From: Guadua angustifolia
Lineage: Eukaryota; Streptophyta; Magnoliopsida; Poales; Poaceae
NCBI GenBank assembly: GCA_036346375.1
Contig: CM070504.1
Location: 9,545,890-9,609,889 of the forward strand
Direction of reading: 5' to 3'
Length of the DNA: 64,000 nt
Position numbers and translations under genes: made by a program. Within the stretch, counting starts at the first letter, position 1. Each line of letters opens with the position of its first letter. A model generated the notes under the pieces. That model was not told the origin of the DNA, did no database searches, and worked only from the letters and a program-made list of their open reading frames with translations. Positions 56,617 through 64,000 of this stretch are shown in pieces.

Positions 56617-59600
56617 CTAAGCCTGCAAATATCCATTCTCTTCAAGGTAGCATAGAACTTGCTTGGCCATTGCTTTGGGTGAAGGGCATTCCCCATCAAT
56701 CATCTTAATTACTATCTGTAGAAGGCCAAAACTGTCGATTCAGCTTTGTTAAACAAATGGCTAAATTTGCTTTTTTACATGGGGGTAATAGCATTTAAGG
56801 GTTAGGGCATTAAGGTTAATTGCTGAATGATGAGCCATATAGCATAACAAAATTGTTGCCTTCAGTAATAAGCAATTCAGATTTAACCTGTATTTGCAAC
56901 ATGTATCTCAGGTTCAAAAAAAAAACACTTATTTTCTCCAGCTTAAATCAAACTAGGCAGAGCTGACAAACCAGTAAGTGTCCATTGCATCCCATATTGC
57001 ATTTGCACATAGCTAAATAGCAATGGTTTCATCAGCTAAAGTAATCCATGATGGGCACATTATCATATGAAAACTCTTAACTGTTGTTTAATTTTAACCT
57101 TTTTGCACCTTGCCATTTCTTCACCAAATGATCATCACTGGATCAAGTTAATAGTGACAGACATATACACATAAAAATATGAAGTGAAAGGAAAAGGAAT
57201 AAATGTTCTATATTTATATGGCATAAACATACAGAGAAAATGCTTGTTCATACTAAACAGTAGTAGTACACAGAGTGACGTAAGTAGACCACTTATTAAA
57301 CAGTGAGGGTTCTCTATATTTCACTTCCAGTTACTGTATGGAATTGTAGTTTGTGCCAAGTAGGAAGGCAAGGTATGATCTGTTGGCTCACCTCACTATT
57401 CGCTGGTGGTTCATATGGATCATCAACTCCAGTGAAACCTGTTTGTCAAAAGGCAGTGTTTAAAGTAAAAATACAAACCCTCGTACTTAAAGTATGCAAG
57501 CTCTTTTGATAGACACTGAATGCGTAAACGTGAAACTTAATGTCTACAAAAATTCCAAATGTTGTCCGTACCTTTAATCTTTCCTGAGCGTGCGAGCTTG
57601 TATAGACCTTTAGGATCACGAGCTTCACAAATTTCTAGTGGCAAATCCATAAATACCTAGAAAGCTTGTGTGTCGTTAGATGATTAAAAGCTTGCGTGTT
57701 GTTAGATGGTTAACACTAACAGCTTTAAAGAATCATAAGATGATCATACTTCAATAAATCTAGAATCCGGAAGTAGAGCTCGGCATGCATCACGGTCCCT
57801 CCTGTATGGAGATATCAAACTAGCAACGCATATGAGGCCAGAATCCGCAAAAAGCTTTGCCACTTCTCCTGAACCAAAAAAAAAGAACTGTGGTGAAGCC
57901 GTTTCTAATGAATGGTGGTCGAATTTTTTTCAGAACCTACCAACTCTACGTATATTTTCTGCACGATCTTCTGCCTTGAAGCTTAGATCTCGATTTAGGC
58001 CATGTCTGAGGTTGTCACCATCAAGGACATACGTGAGGTGGCCTCTGCAATGCAACTCCCGACTCAGTGCACATGCGAGAGTACTTTTCCCTGACATACG
58101 AAAAGATGGTAGGTCCTCATGATGGGTTCCTTATGTGTTGCATACTTTTGCAGCTACAAGATAATAAAGAAATCCCTAGCAGTGGTACATGATACTCCAA
58201 AATCTGAAATATGCACATCTTTTGCAACATGGAAAGATAGGAAAAACAACTTATGGGCTAACTCAGAACCAGAGTCTAGAAAAAGACCTAGTTTCGTATG
58301 AACAAAATTAAAGTCGCATTCACCAGATAATATGATGTTGATCACTAACCACCAACAATCGTCTAGCAGAGAGAAATATAAAAGACAATTAAAATGGTTT
58401 TCGGAGTGAACTTGATAGAAGCAAGGTGAGGTTAAGGCTATTTCCTGTCCTGATACCAATAAAGAACACATGCCAGTTACGGCACCGATTAAGGTGGTAA
58501 CTAAGCAGTCTGACCTGTGACAAATTGTTGTGTAAACTGCACAGACTACGTTTTGTGCAGTTCATGGTCATCAAGATGTCAGCTTCCTATAGAGCAGACA
58601 CCAAACTGATATGAGTATAATAACTCACATAAGCCTATGAAAGTGTCTAGATTGTGACATTGTTCATATCTCAAATTGATTTGGTTCAACATAACCAGAT
58701 ATATCATCAGACGGAAAGGAAATGGACTATATTAAATAAATCTAAACCTTCATGAACCCATTGATCAAGATTTCTTATGTTTTAGCACTAACAAATTAAC
58801 TGGAGTTATCACAACAATAGCAGCCAGAAATCATTTTTGACAAAAATGACAACCATATCATGGAAACTTGACCAAGAAGGTGAATAGGTGATCACCTGGG
58901 TGTAAATAAAGAGAGTAATCCTCTGAAAACATACCTGAACCACTGAGTCCTGTGATCCATATGACACATCCTTTCTGCCCCAGCAGCTTCTGTCTTTCAG
59001 GTTGTCCAATTGGACAATTATGCCATAGAATATTGGTAGATTTCCCAATGTTCGACATCACAGGCTTCTCTCTCACTGATGACAGGTATCAAGAAATGAT
59101 TAGTGCAACGATGTTCCTGTTGTTGAGTAAATCCATTTGCAATGTAGTACAAACAAAATAGGGAAAATAAATGAGACAAGACAAAGTCATGCATTTTCTA
59201 TGACCTTTTCCTTGCACATTATTAGATATGCAAAAGTAAATATCTAATTGAATTATTTGCTAAATATACACCCATAAGAAGAGTTCTCCATGCTCCAAGA
59301 ACAACACTAAAAGAAAAGTACTTTTATGACTCTCTCTACTTCTAATTCTTGTGGCCAATCTTAGCTATCAACCAAACAAGTTTTCGCTTTCTATTTATCC
59401 TAAATTGCTAACATGGTACACAAGTCGTGAACTCATTTCAAGCTTATTTGAAATCATCACCACTCTCATGCCCGGTACAATCAACTGTACGTAAATCAGC
59501 GTCTACAACATAGTCAATTCTACCGCTACTCGTTAATCTTCTGCACCCTGTAGATGATTCAAATCCATCAGATGGAAAGAGAAACTTCATCTTCTCTACC

Positions 59601-60202
59601 ATGACCTCAATCAGCACCCTCCACTACCCGATCACAACCAAAGTATAAAACAGTTTGTTACGAGTCGGCAACGATTATACAGAGTTCTTTCTTTCCCTCA
59701 ACCGAAACTAAAAAGCCTAACCGCATCGCGGTCAGGTGTCCTGTTGGCTCAATTACAGTTCCAAACTTATGATTGTACTTCCATCAATAATCTCTCATTA
59801 CTAAACTTGTCCTCAACATCTTCAATCCTACGTTGATCACCTCCTAACCGGGACACCACAAAGGCTATCAAGGAAAGCAGCAAGTGGATAGGGTACGATA
59901 AACATCACCTAGAGCCACCCGGCTCCATCCTACACTTCCCCCTTCTGAAGATTCCAAACCGTCGCGTACTCACTGAGACACTGGCCCCGCAGCCAACCCA
60001 ACCACTGACCTCTCAACGGGAGACCAGCTGACGAACCTGGGCTTCGCGAGGCGTCCCCGTGGTGCTGCTCCATCCCGCTTCCCGCGCCGCCGCCAACTCC
60101 CAATGCCGCCGCGGCCGTCCGCACCCGTACCGCGGCCCTCCCCGCCTTCGCCGGGGGCGACGCCCGCAGGAGCAGAGGAGGCGGGATCGAGAGCGAGGAC
60201 AT
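56617..60202 (-). CDS. APK: Adenylylsulfate (APS) kinase, seven exons, probably plastid-targeted
   Basis: The enzyme phosphorylates APS with ATP to make PAPS, the sulfate donor for sulfotransferases. Minus-strand exons: 60037-60202, 58935-59075, 57941-58090, 57750-57868, 57572-57656, 57392-57438, 56617-56715. All junctions are GT-AG and the phases join without a break into 268 residues. The N-terminus (MSSLSIPPPLLLRASPPAKA) is Arg/Ala/Ser-rich, like a chloroplast transit peptide. The P-loop GLSGSGKS is at residues 98-105. Family blocks follow: YVLDGDNLRHGLNRDLSF, RAENIRRVGEVAKLFADSG, ASLISPYRRDRDACRA, VFMDLPLEICEARDPKGLYK, GFTGVDDPYEPPANSE and the C-terminus MAKQVLCYLEENGYLQA. Length and blocks fit plant APS kinases. 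A copia LTR lies about 260 bp upstream of the start. The first intron is long (961 bases). Confidence 0.95.
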
Positions 60203-60462
60203 GGGTCAGGAGCTGGGCATTGCGGGGGGTAGGTAGAGGGACGAGGGAGTGACCGCGCCTTGGATCGAGAGGGGAGGGGAAGGCGGCGCCCGCGGCGGCG
60301 GTAGGTGGGCGACCGGGCGCTGGCGAAACGGATGAGTCGGTCGGCACGGTCGAATCCCGAGGGATTGCCGTTCTCTCGCGGGTTGTTGCGGGGAGTGAGT
60401 CGACAGGGTAGGGTGGAGGTGGAGTGCCACGAGAAGGACAGCAGAGCGTGGCCATCGCGGGT
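60203..60462 (-). promoter_or_regulatory. GC-rich 5' region of the APS kinase gene
   Basis: 260 bases of GC-rich, CCGCCGCC-containing sequence between the start codon and the copia LTR probably hold the leader and core promoter. Several overlapping minus-strand frames exist but have no protein-like features. No clear TATA box was seen. Confidence 0.5.
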
Positions 60463-60645
60463 TGTTGCCGGCACGCAATCAGAACACAGAATTTAGGGGC
60501 GAAAATATCTCTCTTTATTCGATTAATTGGTTATAAAGAGAAACACCTAATATATATAACAATATGAGAGAAATTTGGATTGGTTCACATAAATAAGAGA
60601 TGGAGTTTTAACCGTATTCGGTTTAGACTTTCTTATCTCATAACA
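60463..60645 (-). repeat. Copia 3' LTR (183 bp)
   Basis: On the minus strand it starts TGTTATGAGATAAG after the purine tract TAAAGAGGAG and ends GCCGGCAACA, so TGTT and AACA form inverted ends. It is very close to the APS kinase start. Confidence 0.72.
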
Positions 60646-60933
60646 CTCCTCTTTAGGCGAATACCGTGTAATGCATATGCTTCGTTAAAAACTCCACTCA
60701 AAAACCCAGTGGAAAAAAAGAGATAGAGAAAAGAGTATATTGCACTCACACTTTATGTTGCACTAGTTGCTTCATTTAAAATCTTTATGTGAGAAAACTT
60801 CAGAAAAACTCACAAAGGGGAAAAGAGTACAACTTATAATCTTCAGGATCACAATAAGGATTATGGTTCAAGGGTTTTTCCCCTAACTTTGCATCTCTCT
60901 AAGTCTTCTTATTCCAATGCCTTTAACACATTT

Positions 60934-62150
60934 TTAAAATGTGGATTTGGGCAATGACTTAGTGAATAAATCTGCAAGATTTTTACATGACTTAGTTTGC
61001 AAGATTTTTATCTCACCGCTCTTCTGGAGTTCATGAGGGTAGAATAACTTAGGAGCAATATGCTTCATGATGTTGCTCTTTACATAACCTAATTGCATTT
61101 GTGCAACATAGGCAGTATTATCTTCATAGATAATAGTGGGGGTATCAACGGTGTTAAGGCCACATGACTTCTGGATGTGGTTAATTACACGTCGCAGCCA
61201 AACACATTCACGTGAGACTTCATACAAAATTATGATATCTGAGTGGTTGGTAGAAGTTGCTACCAGGGTTTGCTTATAAGACCGCCAAGAAACGGATGCA
61301 CCACCATAGAGACACACAAAACCAGTCTGTGATTTGGCACTGTGGGGATCAGACAGATAGCCAGTATCCGTATATCCCACCATGGTCAAGTCTTGGTTCT
61401 TCTGGAAAAACAATCCAAGATCTTAAGTACCTTTGAGGTATCTAAGTAAAGTATTGACGCTAGCCCAATGTCTTTTGGTTGGAGCTAAACTGTGTCTTGC
61501 TAGCAAATTCACTGCGAATGCAATATCAGGCCTTGTGCAATTCGTAAGACACATGAGTGCTCCAATAGCACTTAAATATGGGACTTCAAGTTCTAAGACT
61601 TCCTGACTTCAAGTTCTAAGACTTCTTTATTTTCCATCCTCGATCTGAAATAGTCTTTATCCACTTCAAGAGATCTTACGATCATGGGGGTTTTTAAAGG
61701 ATGCGATTTACCCATATTAAACCTCTCCAATACCTTCCAGGTATAGGAAGACTGGTGAACAAGAATTCCTTCTGAGAAATGCTCTAGCTGCAGGTCTAAG
61801 CAAAATTTGGTTTTACCCAAATCTTTCATCTCAAACTCCGTCATGAGGTAAGCACTTGCTTCATTTATCTCCTCTGTGGTTCCGATGATATTCAGATCAT
61901 CGACATATACTGAGATGATATAGAATCCATTCTGGAATTTCTTTGTGAACACACAGGGACAATCATCATTATTGGAGTATCCCTTCTTCAGGAGGAACTC
62001 ACTAAGTCGATTGTATCACATTCTTCCTAACTGTTTTAACCCGTACAGCGATCTCTACAGTTTGACGCTATAATGTTGCGATTGTTAGAATCCGGGACTT
62101 TAACTCCTTCAGGGACTCTCATATAAATCTCCGAATCCAGTGACCCATAT
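60934..62150 (-). pseudogene. Copia reverse transcriptase and RNase H, broken
   Basis: Reading on the minus strand: SLDSEIYMRVPEGVKVPDS, a Trp-to-stop change in LYGLKQLGRM, then FYIISVYVDDLNIIGTTEEI (catalytic YVDD), FEMKDLGKTKFCLDLQLEHF and SSYTWKVLERFNM. RNase H reads MVGYTDTGYLSDPHSAKSQT, GFVCLYGGASVSWRSYKQ and ADLFTKSLPKSTF. A frame change and an 18-base duplication (CTTCAAGTTCTAAGACTTC at 61586 and 61609) separate the two parts. Confidence 0.88.
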
Positions 62151-62156
62151 AAATAT

Positions 62157-62784
62157 TGAAGAGGACTGGGGAATCTCTGGCGAGTCAACGTGTGGTCAAA
62201 GGGGCTCCCGGCTCAAGGCATTGCAGCGAAGGCCCACAACCACGGCCTGCCGCTTCGTCCTCAAGACGACCTCGAGCTCAGTAACGGGCTCGTTCGCTCG
62301 ACCTCGACCTTGGCTCGTGGAAGTGCGTTGACTCTAGATTACCAAGACACGCACGATGGCATTATATGGCGTGGGCGGTATTTCCGGAGCGATTATAACC
62401 CACCTTCAATACGCACGGTCACTACCTCGGGATCTCTCCCGATCGTTACAGTAACGCCGGGGAGGATATAAGACTCGCAAGGCATATGTGTTAGGCGGAC
62501 TCGCTAGCGATGCATCAAAGATACTCAAACAGAGCACTCAGGCTCGAGCTGTAATCATCTCATTGTACGCACAGTTAGTGAGTTCCTCCACCTCCGGACA
62601 AGACTGGACGTAGAGCTGTTACCCTCGTGGGGGCTCGAACCAGTATAATTCGCTGTTCCTTGCTCGCTGACGCCACACACACCGACCTACGTCTACGCCA
62701 TTGTTGAGTGAAGCGCTTTCTGGGTCCCCCATTCACACCGATCCCCTTTTCACTCTTGCGGTCAGGCGATCCTGATCGTCAACA
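62157..62784 (+). repeat. 5' LTR of the Tat-type element
   Basis: About 628 bases with TG and CA ends. GGATATAAGACTCG at about 62463 is a likely TATA box. The left boundary is set by the end of copia homology and has not been checked against the other LTR. Confidence 0.65.
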
Positions 62785-62786
62785 GC

Positions 62787-62804
62787 TGGCACCCACGGTG
62801 GGGC
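62787..62804 (+). other. Primer binding site of the Tat-type element
   Basis: TGGCACCCACGGTGGGGC, two bases after the LTR end, is a non-methionine primer site of the kind seen in Tat/RIRE2-like elements. Confidence 0.75.
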
Positions 62805-62848
62805 CCGAGAGCTTCATTCAGCCATAAAAAGTCTCAGATTTCCAAAGC

Positions 62849-64000
62849 ATGGCGTCCTCTGCAGCATATTCCGCGAGCTCGGGGTTGAACACGGCCCCCG
62901 AGCATGGAAGTTCCACGTCTCTGTTCTCCCCCTCTCCGCCACTCCGAAATCGGTTCGTTCTCATGGCTACCAGCCATGACGTGGACATTGAGGAGGGGGA
63001 GCGCACCAAGACCCTCAAGATGTTTCACGGATAGCCTGTGTTTCCATCAACCAGTCAGAATCGCCTCCCATGAGAGGAGCTTGAGAAGATTGGAACGTCC
63101 TCGGGACGCTCCAGACTCCCGCACTCGGGCGAGCTCCTCTGTGCGGTCGCACGAGTCATGACTGATCCCGCACGTCCGACGTCGGGTCTTTTGGCCGAAG
63201 CTCGCGACGAAGCTCGACAGGCGGCTAACGGTTGTGCCATCCTGGCGCCAGACCTCCTCGCTAGGTCCGATGCCGTTGAGGAGCGAGCGGCTCCTCGCAA
63301 GAAAAGCAACACTCCGCCGATCTCTCACGCACCGGCAGTCTCGAGGCCTGTCCCGTACACCGCCTCACCGTCGCTCCCCGAGCGTGACCCCGGATGGGGT
63401 ACAACGACGACCGGTGTACAGTGACTCTCGCTCGGCAGCGAAGCGTAAGGCCTTTCCCCCGACGTGCCACCAAGGCGCCGGCGGGTCCATGAGCACCTAC
63501 AGTACCTCCCGGGTGATGCCCGGGCCAGTCATCGCGGCCGTCGAGGTCGCAGGGTGGGACGCCAAAGCGATCGAGAATCCAACTCTAGTAGCAGTGAGAA
63601 CCTTCCCAGGCGCGCCCCTGTCCCGGCATACGGTTGCGCGGCGTACTCCGACGACCTTCGACGGGTGCGTTGGCCGCCTCGTTTCAAGCCCGCGTTGATC
63701 GAGCGATTCGACGGGACGAAGAACCCTGACGAATTCCTCTCGATCTACACCACTGCCATCCTAGCTGCGGGAGGCGACAAGTACGTGACGGCCAACTACC
63801 TTCCTACCGTCTTGGACGGTGCTGCCCGCACCTGGTTCTTCAACCAGAAACCAGGTACTTTCCGCTCATGGCGCCAAATCCAGAGCGCCCGCTCGAATTT
63901 CCGTGAGTCGCTACGAGCGGCCCAAGGGGAGAAGGACTCGACCGGTGATTCAGGAAAGAATGAACCCTCCGCGACTTCGTGCGGCGGTTCATTCGCACTA
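62849..64000 (+). pseudogene. Tat-type gag, frameshifted, incomplete at window edge
   Basis: It starts MASSAAYSASSGLNTAPEHG. Later frames include MTDPARPTSGLLAEARDEAR. From 63640 a frame gives the capsid core PRFKPALIERFDGTKNPDEF, then LSIYTTAILAAGGDKYVTAN and ARTWFFNQKPGTFRSWRQIQ. This WP.RFKP..I..FDG...P.EFL...T..I.AAGGD pattern is typical of Tat-lineage gag. At least three frame changes precede it. It continues beyond 64000. Confidence 0.82.

Larger units (their letters stand above)
60463..62156 (-). mobile_element. Ty1-copia fragment, minus strand, interrupted by gypsy
   Basis: The minus strand gives reverse transcriptase (62150 to about 61590), RNase H, polypurine tract and 3' LTR (60463-60645). 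The rest of the element would lie beyond the gypsy insertion at 62157 and outside the window. The subfamily differs from the copia at 39746. Confidence 0.85.
62157..64000 (+). mobile_element. Tat-type Ty3-gypsy element, 5' end, runs off the right edge
   Basis: A probable LTR (62157-62784, starting TGAAGAGG and ending TCAACA) is followed by TGGCACCCACGGTGGGGC, a primer-binding site style used by Tat-lineage elements, then a gag region. It interrupts the copia fragment at AATAT. The 3' part and right duplication are outside the window. Confidence 0.8.

Noticed and set aside
59970..60478. Minus-strand frames of 150-160 codons upstream of and overlapping APS kinase exon 1
   Set aside because: Alternative frames in a GC-rich leader. 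The frame with a transit peptide joined in phase to exon 2 is the real one.
1..64000. CRISPR array, tRNA or rRNA genes
   Set aside because: No regularly spaced identical short repeats and no recognisable tRNA or rRNA sequence were seen. The TGGTATCAGAGCC sites are retrotransposon primer sites, not tRNA genes.

Overview
The window is plant nuclear DNA, most likely from a grass (Poaceae) and plausibly rice or a close relative. The reasons are two intron-bearing plant genes in grass-style GC-rich exons and a dense load of nested plant transposons (Tekay-type and Tat-type Ty3-gypsy, Ty1-copia, L1-type LINEs, a Mutator-like element, hAT, MITEs). The genus is an inference from style and was not tested by a search.

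Layout. 1-8112 is most of a Tekay-type gypsy element: the tail of its 5' LTR, a gutted internal region, and a complete 3.4-kb 3' LTR. 8113-14752 is old debris: palindromic CACTA-like repeats, two diverged relics of the same LTR family, an XH-domain gene relic, and a tandem duplication. 14762-30471 is a complete 15.7-kb Mutator-like element (MULE) with long terminal inverted repeats and a perfect 9-bp target duplication. It carries a decayed transposase, a plant-mobile-domain gene, a tandem-repeat protein, a double-GRF-like zinc-finger gene and other unassigned coding pieces. It sits exactly at the stop codon of a GH10 xylanase gene (30470-33257, minus strand, seven exons, open throughout), and its terminal repeat supplies a replacement stop codon.

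34038-38779 is a LINE upstream of that gene, with a 16-bp target duplication. 39114-45240 is a second GH10 gene on the same strand. It is a pseudogene split by a complete Ty1-copia element (39746-44707, 5-bp target duplication). 46487-51341 is a minus-strand LINE. 51998-54083 holds a MITE, a fold-back inverted repeat and a small hAT derivative with an 8-bp duplication. 56617-60202 (minus) is an intact seven-exon adenylylsulfate (APS) kinase gene, the step that makes PAPS for sulfation. A copia LTR lies about 260 bp upstream of its start, and that copia fragment is itself interrupted by a Tat-type gypsy element running off the right edge.

The two host genes have clean splice sites and continuous frames, while nearly every transposon frame is broken by one-base indels. 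Most of the sequence between the genes is explained by insertions of different ages. The unassigned parts are listed explicitly. No tRNA, rRNA or CRISPR array was recognised.
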